From: Margaritifera margaritifera
Taxonomy: Eukaryota > Mollusca > Bivalvia > Unionida > Margaritiferidae
Direction: 5' to 3'
NCBI GenBank assembly: GCA_029931535.1
Contig: JAQPZY010001684.1
Location: 2,357,001-2,421,000 of the forward strand
Length of the DNA: 64,000 nt
Shown: positions 1-11,025 of the stretch, in pieces
Position numbering within the stretch: the first letter of the stretch is position 1
How the letters are laid out: the number at the start of each line of letters is the position of its first letter
Made by a program: the position numbers and the translations under genes
The notes under the pieces: model-generated
Seen by the model: only the letters and a program-made list of their open reading frames with translations
Told to the model about the DNA's origin: nothing
Database searches by the model: none

Positions 1-469
1 TTTTATTAGAATCAGTTTTACCACCCTTACATGGTGATCTGATCTTTCATTTGAATATTTATTAGAAATAAGCCCACTTGTGAAGAAAGTGTGCATGAAT
101 TATGCACAGAATGCATAAGATATTTCATTTATACTATGCTAGTACAATGTACGTGTGACAGGCATTAATTTTATAAATAAAATGGATATATGGATATGAT
201 GTTTTGTTGTTATTTCTATAGCCATTATTATAAAACCTGATGGGAAACCCCCTTGTATCCCTTGAATTATACATATATTTCCTGGACCGTTTACTGACCA
301 CTAACAAAACCTATGACCAGTCCAGGTCAGTAATTGTTCAATCACCCAGAAAAAACAATAACATCTGATTGGTTAATCTAACCAATTGCTTTGTTTTATT
401 CTGAGTTTTGTAGGGAAATTAATCATTCCACTGACAAATTAATCATTCCTCTGAGAAGTTTTTTGATAG

Positions 470-975
470 TGTAAACTTGGCCCTTCTGTTTCAAGAACCT
501 CATTTCAATGTTTTGGAACTGCCTTTGGAGCAAATTCAGGTCAGGATATTTTTGCTGCATTCATCAGAGTTGTTCCATTTAATGCCACAAATTAAGTTTT
601 AAAGATTTGATATGTTTTGTAAATTTTGATAGTTTTGGTGGTAAACTTCCATATGATACTGTTTCAGTCACCAAGCATTATGAGGTATTTTAAATCTAGT
701 TTTATAGGTTTTGCTTTCATAGGAATAGTTAGTTACAAGTTAAAATAGAGTAACTGGCAATTTTATTTCTGCAAGACTGCCACTTCATGCAGCAAATCCT
801 GAATAAAGTAAACTACAGTCATGTCTCTTATAACATATATAGTATGCATGTATAAGCAAATGTGATATTTTACATATTAATTTGATATTCTTTGTATATA
901 GGTCATAAGCAGCAGCTGCAACGGCCTGTTATATCTCACAGCATTGTGTCAGTCTGCCTCAATTTCACAAATGGG
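470..975 (+). other. two possible plus-strand exons of an unidentified gene
   Basis: At 470-539 an AG-flanked stretch gives VNLALLFQEPHFNVLELPLE plus QIQ and ends at CAG-GTCAGG. At 902-975 a second AG-flanked stretch gives VISSSCNGLLYLTALCQSAS plus ISQMG and ends at GTAAAG. Phases join without a stop. A third weaker candidate lies at 222-254. I do not recognise the protein. They could be exons of a neighbouring plus-strand gene, a nested gene, or chance. If USP32 continues to the left they would sit in its intron. Confidence 0.2.
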
Positions 976-1794
976 GTAAAGCTACTTTTTCACTGACATA
1001 CATTAAAAATGTTTAATGTAGCTTGTTGATTAAACTTGGTGATAGTAATAAATCTGCATTTTCTTTGAGGGTACACACACAATTGATAAAGCCATGGCTT
1101 CCCAATCCCTTTGGGGCTGATGCATAAGATGGAAAATAAAGAGATAAAACAAACCCACTGCATTTTTGTTCATTTAAATCTCAACTGATACATATACATG
1201 CCAATATATACCTAATTTTCAAGAGAAAGCAAATTTTTCCATTACTTACCTGATCACATTATTGTTATGGACATAAGCCTGCTACCTCCCAAATCTAGCC
1301 GTGCTAAAAAGATGACAATTCATCTTTGCTGTCTATATCATGTAGACAAAGGACAATAACTCTTGCCTATTACCTCCCCTTGCTACCACCAGGTGTTGCT
1401 AGTGTTTAAGCTGAGCAAAATACCTACGAGGATGCTTGCATGGCAGGGCAGCTGGGAGAGTTTTTAAGTAATGTGATTGGGTAAATATTCTTGGAGAAAC
1501 ATAATTTACTGGAAACATTTGCTTTCTCCTTTGAATACGTTTCCTGATCATATTAATGTTAGGAGAATAGGTAATAAGAGGATGGAATGCTGAGTATCCT
1601 ACCTATACCTTGGGTATCCTTCTAGGGAATAAAAAGGCTGGATTCCCTATGTGAACGATAACCTGCTCCCCTAACTTGAAAGCAACACAGCCTACTGTTA
1701 TGTGATCTGTGACCCCTATATCTGGTTAATTAGATGATTACTGAATTCTTCTTGCTGTCAAAATTTCACTGGTGAATCCAGCGAAGCTAAGAGG

Positions 1795-2167
1795 CTATGT
1801 TGGCTTAAACTGGATCTGGTGGTCATCTAGGCTGCCACTACAGGACCCACTAGACCCAGAGTTTGTCTCTGCGAAGCTAACAGGGTGGCAACACAATCCA
1901 TGATTTTGGTATAGACCCAGAGGCTGATGTTTAGACCAAATGGAAGAACTTGGAAGAACTTGAAACTGGTAAAATTTGTCGTGGTAAGGAAAACAAAGAA
2001 ATTTTCGTGACGCCAGGTGGATAAGGAAAGTATGCATTGGTCAGATTGAGAATGATGGCATACTCATCCCTTCTGATGGAGAGTTGTATCGATGTCGCCA
2101 TCTCCATCTTGAACTTCAGTGAAAGAATGTATTGATTGAGGCAACTTAGGCCAATGATCTGCCTCAA
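1795..2167 (-). pseudogene. DIRS reverse transcriptase fragment
   Basis: Two overlapping frames together resemble the fingers and start of the palm of DIRS reverse transcriptase: SLKFKMEMATSIQLSIRRDE, then LNLTNAYF, then ASRKFLCFPYHDKFYQFQVL in the other frame. A frameshift separates them. The catalytic motif A aspartates are replaced by Asn. The domain stops abruptly near 1795, before the YxDD motif. Confidence 0.65.
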
Positions 2168-3539
2168 ATTGCCATTGGCCTTTTGTATAAGGAAAAGCCT
2201 TGAATAAAACCCTGTATCTCATGTTGTAGAATACTGTCCTCCCCTTCGAACTGACAGTACGTCTGTATGAAGGGAGAAGAAGAAAGAGGAGGGGGTTGGA
2301 TGAATGAAATATGAAGCCCCTCCGAAAGGATGTGGATCACCCATTTTTAATTAAACAAATAGGTTGATCCAATGAGATTGGAATTGCAGTAGGATGTCTG
2401 TGGGCGGTGGGGTGGTAGTAGGTCAGCATCGAGGAGGAGAAACTTGGTTTCTTGCCTTCCCGCCCTGTCAGGTTGCTCACCTATCGTTCCTCCGCTGTGA
2501 CATGAGCAGATTGGTCATAAAAGACTGTGCTGGGTGGGTTGCAAGATGGAGGGTCAGTTCCTGAGTTGCCTGACTCCAAACTTCTTCAATTTTGTCCCCA
2601 AAGAGTAATGGTGAGCCAAACAGCATCATCCATAATGCCAAGGCATGATGTGGCTTGAGTGACATGGAACACAAACATGCGTCACATCGTATCAGGTCGA
2701 CATTTGTAGAATGGTGAACTGCCCTGTTAATGACCTGAGCAATTCGGGCCATTGCCTCACAGGCATGCTCACTACCTGATTTTTCAGCCAGTCAGAAAAT
2801 TGCCAATGAGACCAAGTCTAACATCAAAGACGTGGCGACAACATTTCGAACCAGCTCTGATGTGGCATGAAACACGTTCTTGTCCACTTTGTAAAAAAAG
2901 CAGGGTTGACATGTGGACTGCCGCTAAATTCTTATCCAGAGCTGGGAGTTCAGTATAAAAGGCGTCGGAGTGTCTTTTGTACCAGCACAATGAAAATGTC
3001 ACTGGGACTTGGCTATCAGAAAATAAAGCCTTAGCATTCCCCGGATCACAGATTCTTCCAGACAGACGGTCATTAATCTCTCTGATCTTCGCTAACAACT
3101 GGGGAACAGAGTCTCTTCCGCATCATCAATACCTACCGAAGCCTTAATCGTATAGTCATGAGTGACGGTGGTGGTGGTGGTGGGCACTCTGAAGCTGACA
3201 ACACCCGGTATATCTCTTTGACAGCAGCCTTAAAGCTGAACTCGGTGTGCTCCATGGTTGGATCTGAGTAAGGCTGCTGTTCAGGAGTACCTTCACACTT
3301 ATTGTGTGTAGTATCCTGTTCAGGTTCTGCCTCCATATCCGATAAACCATCCACGGTGGCATAGATGATGGAATGCTGTCATCTCTATATAAGTCATAGT
3401 AATTTCTGTGTGGGTAATCCATGAACATATGGTAAACAGGCTCCGCCAGACGAATTTGTCATACTGGTCGTACTGGTATGGATAGCTGGTTTGCTGAGCA
3501 TGGCTGCTGACCATGCGGAAGGCAGTCCGGCCAGCACAA

Positions 3540-3835
3540 GTATCGGTCATAGGCCTGGCTGGCTGGCTGGCTGGATCTATCACTAAAATCCCCATCATGG
3601 TAGGTATAAGTAGCCATAGGCCTGGCTGGCTGGCTGGCTGGATCTATCACTAAAATCCCCATCATGGTAGGTATAAGTAGCCATAGGCCTGGCTGGCTGG
3701 CTGGATCTATCACTAAAATCCCCATCATGGTAGGTATAAGTAGCCATAGGCCTGGCTGGCTGGCTGGATCTATCACTAAAATCCCCATCATGGTAGGTAT
3801 AAGTAGCCATAGGCCTGGCGAGTAGGATGGGTCTA
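3540..3835. repeat. 63-67 bp minisatellite inside DIRS gag region
   Basis: Four to five copies of a unit containing the phrase GGATCTATCACTAAAATCCC and a run of GGCT that varies between three and four copies (63 versus 67 bp). On the minus strand the 63-bp form encodes a 21-residue repeat (HDGDFSDRSSQPA core). The 4-bp GGCT slippage shifts frames between units. Copies are nearly identical, so expansion is recent. Confidence 0.9.
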
Positions 3836-4278
3836 TCACTAAAGTCCCTGTAGTTGTAGAGAGATGAAGCTATAGGCATGGTTAAATGGATGGATCTATC
3901 AGCAAGATCCCAGAACTGAGACAGCTGGACTGGCTGGAAAGCCAGGATGGCGATTATATAGTATAGGACGGAAGAAAAACCATGTGCCAGGACTTACATG
4001 CCCAAAGGCCATGCTCGGATATGCGGGGGGGGGGTTACACCCAAGCACCCACTGTGATGCCTAAAATAGGGTGGACACTCCCTAAATGTGTTAGAATTAC
4101 CCGTAGAATTAGGCGATGCATACAGGGGCAAAATTTGCCCCCAAATTTATTAATTGTGTTGTCGTTTCCTGGACCAGTTGATGCATCTGTAATTTGAAGG
4201 ACAGCATGGATAGTTGTGACTGCAAAACCTCATCGTTTTGCATTAGCGATAGTAGTCGATGGTTGTATATACCACACT

Positions 4279-4566
4279 TTAGGTGGGTGGGTGGGAGAGT
4301 GGTGTCCCAGCAACGTCTCCCACAAGGCTTGCAAGACATTCGGTCTCCGGATAAATACTTAATATGTCTGTGTTGACCTTGCTAGATTTTCCTCTCTTTT
4401 CTCTGCCTCTGGCCAACTTCTGCAAGACAGCGGCCCATACATCCTCAGACCATATAGGGCCCACTCTGAAAGGTAAGGTTGAAGTACATTTTGTACACGC
4501 CAGGCATGACTCATGTGTGTCTTCCCTGGCCTTGAACTTTTTGCATTTATTGCACTTCATTGACAT
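4279..4566 (-). pseudogene. DIRS gag-like 5' fragment with CxxC pairs
   Basis: It starts MSMKCNKCKKFKAREDTHES, followed by CLACTKC and a basic RGREKRGKSSK stretch. This pattern (N-terminal zinc-binding Cys pairs, then a basic segment) is typical of the first ORF of DIRS/Ngaro-type elements. The frame ends in the element; further gag-like pieces are at 4109-4339, 2784-3098 and 2477-2752 in other frames, indicating frameshifts. Confidence 0.6.
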
Positions 4567-5084
4567 GTTTCACTGAAAGGACACAACAATATAAAAAAAA
4601 TAGATAAATTAACAACGCAGTATGTTAATATGTTGCTAAAACAAAACCCGTGACTGGGTGAGCGAACAATGTATCAAGCAGTATAAATAGACAAAGTCAG
4701 AGAATGTGACAAATTCATGAAAACATTGGAAAAAAATTCAAAAATAATGTATGCCACCTGCAGAGGGATGTTTAAATACACAATATTAATCCAAATTCCT
4801 GGATGGATTGCTAAATTCACATTGATATTGGCATGGATTTACAGGAGGTTTCTTGTATGATGTTGATGGTACAACAGCGAAGCTGAAAAACTAGCAACAT
4901 CTTGTGGCAGCAAGGGGAGGTAATGGACAGCAGTTATTGCCCTTTGTCTATATGATATAGATAGAAAAGACGAATTTTCGTTTTTTATTAGGGCTGGATT
5001 TGGGAGGTAGCAGGCTTATGTCCCTAACATTAATGTGATAGGGGAACTTATTCGATTGAGAAGTACGCCTTACGATACCATGCA

Positions 5085-5773
5085 AGTACAATGTATGTAT
5101 GGCAATATATATCTAATTTTCAAGTGAACATGGCCCTGTCATAACATTCAAAACAATTTATGCATGCAATATATACATAATTTTCAAGTGAACTAAGCCT
5201 TGCAATACCATGCCAGTACAATGTATACATGGCAATATATATCTAAGTTTCAAGTGAAATAGGCTCTACCATACCATGCCAAAACAATGTATACATGACA
5301 ATATATATCTAATTTTCAAGTGAAATAGGCTCTACCATACCATGCCAGTACAATGTATACATGGCAATATATATCTAATTTTCAAGTGAAATAGGCCCTA
5401 CAATACCATGCCAAAACAATGTATGCATGGCATTATATATCTAATTTTGTAAGTGAACCAGGCCCTACAATACCATCATACCATGCCAGTACAATGTATG
5501 CATGCAATATATACCTAATTTTCAAGTGAACTAGGTCTTACCATACCATGCCAGTACAATGTATGCATGGAAATATATACCTACTTATCAAGGGAACTAG
5601 GTCTTACCATACCATGCCAGTACAATGTTTGCATGGCAATATATACCTAATTTTCAAGTGAACTAGACCCTACCATACCATGCCAGTATAATCTATGCAT
5701 GACAATATAGACCTAATTTTCAAGTGAACTAGGTCTTACCATACCATACCAGTACAATGTATGCATGGCAATA
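5085..5773. repeat. 66-bp minisatellite, about 10 copies (left part)
   Basis: Units carry the phrases ACCATGCCAGTACAATGTAT and CCTAATTTTCAAGTGAACTA. It continues at 6885-6955 after the inserted MITE, so it was one array before that insertion. Confidence 0.9.
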
Positions 5774-6884
5774 CAGTGGTCCCCCTCTTATAAGGCCACC
5801 CCTTCTGCAGCAAAAAAGTGGCCTTATAAGACGGGTGGCCTTTCTAGAGGGGGATCACACAGTTGTGAGAAATAACTACATATAAAGTATAAAAGATGTA
5901 ACTAATTTTTATATATTTTATATTTTCATTTAAAAATCACAGGAATATTTTCTGGTTAAGGACTCAATATGATAAAACTAATATCAATGAAATTTTTAAA
6001 AAATATGAATAATCATGAATCGTGGTGCAAAACAACATTGTCGGTAAATTCTGGGCACAAACATTTGGTTGTAACTCTCCCTGTACGTCCGTCGATTCCG
6101 TCTTCCCACTCAATGCAGTTGAATGTATATTGACGATGTTTATTTGAATCTTTCTGACATAAAATTTCTCCGTAGTTATCAAAAGACTCTCCCTCTTTTC
6201 GTTTAATTTAATTGCTTTCACTTTTTGTTCTAAACTGAGAATGTCGGACGATATTTTGCGACAACTTAATCCTTCGCGGGCATTCACGCGTGAGGCACAG
6301 TGTTTACAACGGAAGTGAGTCTGTCACGTGATAGACTTTTTTGTCTTCTTCCCCAGTCTGGTACCGGGTTATATACATTTCATAATCTAATAGAGAGAAG
6401 CCACAAAGGCTAACATACCATTTTACTATCTGGCGACCGGATGTCACGCTGACTTGAGCTGACAATGCTGTGCTTCTCAGCGGTTAGCTTTTGTCCTCTT
6501 GATAATTATCGGTGGTATTAATAGCCAGTAATTATCAAAGTGACAAAAGCTAACATCTAAGGAACACATGGCAGTAATTGGATTACTTAACTCTTTGTAA
6601 GGATTAAAGTCACTTTATTGGCATGTTGGAACAAAATGTCAATGTGTTGAATTGAGAAATTAAAAAATATTATCGAGATTTTACTCTGTAAACAACCATT
6701 ATGTGGCCGCTCGCGGGGGTAAATTTGACCGCTTTTGCACTAAAATGCTGGCCGCTGGTCGCGTTAGAGGGGTGGCCGTCCTTGAGGGGTACTTTTGAAC
6801 ACAAACTCGTCGGTGTCAAGGGATTGTGGCCGTATAAAGCGGGTGGCCGCTGGTCAGGGGGGCCGTTCAAGAGGGGGACCACTG
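5774..6884. mobile_element. pogo/Tigger-like MITE, 1.1 kb, with TA target duplication
   Basis: It begins CAGTGGTCCCCCTC and ends GAGGGGGACCACTG, flanked by TA on both sides. It splits the 66-bp minisatellite exactly, and removing it with one TA restores GGCAATATATACC. The interior holds a stem-loop at 6484-6554 (GTTAGCTTTTGTC and its inverse) and a minus-strand relic of a CENP-B-type helix-turn-helix. Related copies are at 15504 (opposite orientation), 29367, and smaller ones at 8131 and 43698. Confidence 0.85.
5964..6287 (-). pseudogene. CENP-B-like HTH relic of pogo/Tigger transposase
   Basis: It contains ILSLEQKVKAIKLNEKRESL followed by KFYVRKIQINIVN, the pattern of the N-terminal CENP-B HTH of pogo-group transposases (LSLEQKVKAI...KFGVGKTQI-NI). 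The related copy at 16158-16388 reads ILSLERKVQAILLND. There is no DDE domain in either, so both are non-autonomous. Confidence 0.6.
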
Positions 6885-6955
6885 TATATACCTAATTTTC
6901 AAGTGAACTAGGCCCTATCATACCATGCCAGTACAATGTATGCATGGCAATATAT
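6885..6955. repeat. 66-bp minisatellite, remainder after MITE
   Basis: It resumes with TATATACCTAATTTTCAAG exactly where the MITE ends. About one unit. The stretch 6956-7229 that follows holds nothing I can identify. Confidence 0.85.
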
Positions 6956-7229
6956 CATGATAAGGTGAAACAACCAGGTCAATATGGATGATCTATACCT
7001 GGATTACAAAATATACTTACAGACATTGCATATAAGTTATATTTGTAATTGGTTTGGCATTCAATGGAATCCTCCGCAGATGAAGATACACAACATTCTG
7101 TGTGCTCTATTCTGGAATTTCTTTTTGGATTTTGATCCAAGTCTTCTTTCCTTCTTGTGGGTGAGACACATTCTGCAACAAGACAAAAATGAACTATTTA
7201 AAAACCACATTGAAGAGTACTGACAATAA

Positions 7230-8130
7230 ACTGTACATACATTACAATGGTCCCATACCTATAATGCTGTTCAATAAATAGTACATACATTGCAATGTTC
7301 CCATACTTATAATGCTGTTCAATAAACTGTACATACATTGCAATGGTCCCATACGTATAACACTGTTAAAAAAACTGTACATGCATTACAATGGTCCCAT
7401 ACCTATAATGCAGTGCAAGAAACAATACAAACATTACAATGGTCCCATACCTATAATGCTGTTCAAAAACTGTACACACATTACAATGGTCCCATACCTA
7501 TAATGCTGTTCAATAAACTGTACAGTGTACACATTACAATGGTCCCATACTAATAATGCTGTTCAATAAACTGTACTGTACACACATTAAAATGGTCCCA
7601 TACTGTTCAATAAACTGTACAGTGTCATATTACAACTGTCCCATACCTATAATGCTGTTCAATAAACTGTACTGTACACACATTAAAATGGTCCCATACT
7701 AATAATGCTGTTCAATAAACTGTACTGTACACACATTACAATGGTCCATACCTATAATACTGTTCAATAAACTGTACAGTGTATGTATTACAATTGTCCC
7801 ATACCTATAATGCTGTTCAATAAACTGTACAGTATACACATTACAATGGTCCCATACTAATAATGCTGTTCAATAAACTGTACTGTACACACATTAAAAT
7901 GGTCACATACCTATAATACTGTTCAATAAACTGTACAGTGTACATATTACAATGGTCCCATACCTATAATGCTGTTCAATAAATTGTACAGTATACACAT
8001 TACAATGGTCCCATACCTATAATGCTGTTCAATAAACTGTACATTGATTACAATGGTCCCATACCTATAATACTGTTCAATAAACTGTACAGTGTACGTA
8101 TTACAATGGTCCCATACCTATAATGCTGTT
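7230..8130. repeat. 45-59 bp minisatellite, about 17 copies
   Basis: Units share CCCATACCTATAATGCTGTT and CAATAAACTGTACAG, with a variable spacer (ACAGTGTACAC types). Reading frames across it are artefacts of repetition. It stops exactly at the left end of the 294-bp MITE. Confidence 0.92.
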
Positions 8131-8424
8131 CAGTGGACCCATAAGAGTGTACCCTCTTACAAGTGAGGCCGTCTTTTACTGAGGTACTTTACAAGAAAAC
8201 TATGCAATAATGGGCAGGTTTTATACAAAAACACATTATGACAATAGTGTATATTTTAAATGAATCACATTGACTGGTTATGAGTTGGGAACAAAAGTAA
8301 AATAAATTATATATCACCTACATTTGAAACATAAATTTCACCCAGTCTAATGGTATACATGACAATAACCACATTATATCTGGATCCATCTTATGCTGAG
8401 GTACCTTACAGCAAGGAACCACTG
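8131..8424. mobile_element. short pogo-type MITE, 294 bp
   Basis: It begins CAGTGGACCC and ends GGAACCACTG, with subterminal GAGGTACTTTACA and GAGGTACCTTACA in direct rather than strictly inverted form. It is similar in ends and size to the copy at 43698. No clean TA duplication is left on the left side. Confidence 0.6.
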
Positions 8425-8885
8425 TAACAGTAATAACCTGCAAATTGTATCAATTATGCAGTCTTACATACAATGTAACAGTAATAACCTGCAAATTGTA
8501 TCAATTATGCAGTCTTACATACACTGTAACAGTAATAACCTGCAAATTGTATCAATTATGCAGTCTAACATACACTGTAACAGTAATAACCTGCAAATTG
8601 TATCAATTATGCAGTCTAACATACATTGTAACAGTAATAACATGGAAATTGTATCAATTGTGCAGTCTTACATACAATGTAACAGTAATAACATGCAAAT
8701 TGTATCAATTATGCAGTCTTACATACACTGTAACAGTAATAACCTGCAAATTGTATCAATTATGCAGTCTAACATACACTGTAACAGTAATAACCTGCAA
8801 ATTGTATCAATTATGCAGTCTAACATACACGATAACAGTAATAACCTGCAATTTGTATCAATTATGCAGTCTTACATACACTGGT
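8413..8885. repeat. 51-bp minisatellite, about 9 copies
   Basis: The unit begins with CACTGTAACAGTAATAACCT and ends CAGTCTTACATA. 51 is a multiple of three, so long frames appear in more than one phase on the plus strand (17-residue period). These are not genes. The first bases of the unit overlap the MITE terminus. 8886-9399 holds only AT-rich sequence with no feature. Confidence 0.93.
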
Positions 8886-9399
8886 GACTAAATTTTGTTA
8901 ATTTTCAAAGTCTATCATAGTTGCCAAAACAAAAACCTGTAAATGACACTAATGCTGATAAAGACACTCAGTTTTGTCTCAGATATTTATGTTTAATTAA
9001 TCCTTACCATATTAAAACCAGATATAACTGAGATGGCATAGTTCCCTTGATTCAAGGCCTGTGATGTTATCATAATTCAGGCAAGACAAATATTTATGCT
9101 AGTATGTACCATCAAAGGAAGGGGGAAATACCAAGCTTTGCTCCACTGCCAAGCAGTGATCTCCAGAAAATATTTATTTAGTTGTGGGTTTACCCAAAAG
9201 GATTTCATTGGCATGAATGAACACATATCCATTAATTTCAAGCAAGGTCTGATATATGATACCATGTATGAAAACAAGAGTCCATCAAAGGGTATGACAC
9301 TATACTGGCCAGAAGAATTTCCAGGAATCGAAGAGAAGTCTATTTTTTTCTTTTAACTGAGTGTTGAAGCCTTCTCTGATATTCATGAGCAATAAAAAG

Positions 9400-9885
9400 A
9401 TTGTCAAGATGGCCAATGTGTTGGCCATATTAAATGTAAGATCAGCACCAGTTTCATTTAGGACCAACTAGATATCATAAGAAGTCTTTTCATCATCAAC
9501 CCTATGTTGATATGACCATCTAATCAGAAGGAGTATCAACAACAAGATTTTCAAGATGGCCATTGTAGCTGCCATATTGGATGTAATATCAGTACCATTT
9601 TCATTTAGGACCAACCAGATATTTTAAGAAGTCTTTTGGTGAAAACCCCATATCGATATAACCATCCATTCTGGCCATATTGGACATTAGATTGGAACCA
9701 TTTTCATTTAGGACCAACTAGACACCATAAGAAGTCTTCTGGTAAAACCTCATGTTGATATGACTTTCTTTACAGGAGGAGCAGTGATAACATTTTCAAA
9801 ATGGCAACAAAGGTGGTCATACTGGATGTTAGACTGGCACCATTTTCATTTAGGACCAACTGGACAACATAATATAAGATAAGAA
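9400..9885. repeat. degenerate ~140 bp array, family V1
   Basis: Three to four diverged units with the phrases CATTTTCATTTAGGACCAAC and CATAAGAAGTCTT. The same family forms arrays at 22800-23900 and 29830-30900. No coding potential. Confidence 0.85.
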
Positions 9886-9887
9886 TT

Positions 9888-10735
9888 CTTTATTTCAGAC
9901 TGCATTGTCCATACATCGAAATTAAAATATAAATGTATTTTAAACATACAAAATCATAGGTGTCTTATGTACAAATAAAGAGACACATATACAACTACAG
10001 AATGTGTCTGTCATTGTTATGACAAAATTATGTAAGACATTTAAAGAGCAATCTGTTCCATCTATCTATAATCCGAGAATCAAAACAAATATTATAGTTC
10101 CACATAGATTTCAAGACACAATTATTACTATTGGATATTCTTGTCATCATTGAAAACACATTAATTTCTCATTAATTCTTCAAAATTTACATTAGAGTTT
10201 ATAAACATGGTTGAGGCACTGTTCCATTCTGAAAGGCTTAATTGTAAATAAATACTATTGTTATAACCAAAAACTAATTTTCTTTTTATACATTCACTAA
10301 ATTTTATCCATAAAGGGGTACAATGCATTGTGCAGCAATACGATTTTAATAATCTAATTTTTATATTCAAAGAACAACTTCTTCATTTATGTAAAAGCTT
10401 GTCTGTTCGAGTACACAAAAATCTGTAATGTCTTGTATCTTCATCATCTTACCGACTGGATTTTAAAACATGACTCAAATAAGTATAACTGTTGCAAGAG
10501 CATGGCCATTAAGAAGTACAGAAGGGCTAGATGGTAATTTGAAAGATGTCGACTGAAAAACCATGCATACCAATTTTTGTGTATTATGTATATCATTCTC
10601 ATATGCATAATGTTGACATATCTTTAATAATTTCCTTAAACCAGTGATAGGATTTATCAATGACATATCATCAGCAAAACTAAAAATAGTCGAACAAAGC
10701 ACTCTGTAATTGGGGATTTACCTGATTACTGCTCA
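9888..10735 (-). mobile_element. LINE (non-LTR) 3' end, truncated
   Basis: Minus-strand reading gives FADDMSLINPITGLRKLLKI (the RT FADD motif) then YENDIHNT and VLLNG around 10700-10480. At 10370-10161 it gives LLKSYCCTMHCTPLW and GYNNSIYLQLSLSEW followed by SASTMF, the C-terminal pattern of many animal LINE RTs. It ends near 9890 with an AATAAA-like signal. It is 5' truncated and frameshifted. Confidence 0.72.
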
Positions 10736-11025
10736 TCATGAGCAATAAACAGACATACACATGTACCTGTATTATCTATAGTAAAACAGATATACTGTAT
10801 TAGGTAAATAAAACATAAATTCTATCATTTATGAAAATAAAATCATGCTTACACAGTAAGTGGACTAATATTATTTCTCTTTATGAGGTTGATAGACAAA
10901 ATAATTGAACACATTCTTTTAAAACTACTGCAAACTATCTCTATGAAAAATACTGCAAAAAGTTGAAAACTGAATAAATGGATGTGATATTCAAGCAAAT
11001 ATTGAATGTTATCCTGATAATAAGA
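10736..11025. other. intronic sequence without identified feature
   Basis: AT-rich. A phrase near 10720-10760 (GATTTACCTGATTACTGCTCA) is weakly echoed at 25385-25440, suggesting an old dispersed repeat. Nothing else is seen. Confidence 0.4.

Larger units (their letters stand above)
1250..5045 (-). mobile_element. DIRS-like tyrosine-recombinase retrotransposon, internally deleted
   Basis: About 160 bp at 1250-1415 recurs inverted at 4890-5045 (shared phrase CCTGCTACCTCCC on opposite strands), as expected for DIRS terminal repeats. Reading on the minus strand: a gag-like start with CxxC pairs (KCNKCKKF, CLACTKC) at 4566-4279; gag-like fragments at 3098-2477; then the beginning of a reverse transcriptase at 2167-1795 (IQLSIRRDEYAI, ASRKFLCFPYHDKFYQF). 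Palm, RNase H and recombinase are missing before the right terminus. RT motif A reads LNLTNAY where LDLTDAY is usual, so the aspartates are lost. Several frames are needed, so it is dead. A stem-loop at 1469-1555 looks like the terminal/internal complementary region. Confidence 0.82.

Noticed and set aside
8393..8891. Long plus-strand reading frames (148 and 164 codons)
   Set aside because: Produced by a 51-bp tandem repeat that happens to lack stops in two frames; no start context, splice signals or family pattern.
9096..9356. Plus-strand 86-codon frame (GMTLYWPEEFPG near the end)
   Set aside because: No splice sites, homologue or repeat relation recognised; length is within chance for this composition.
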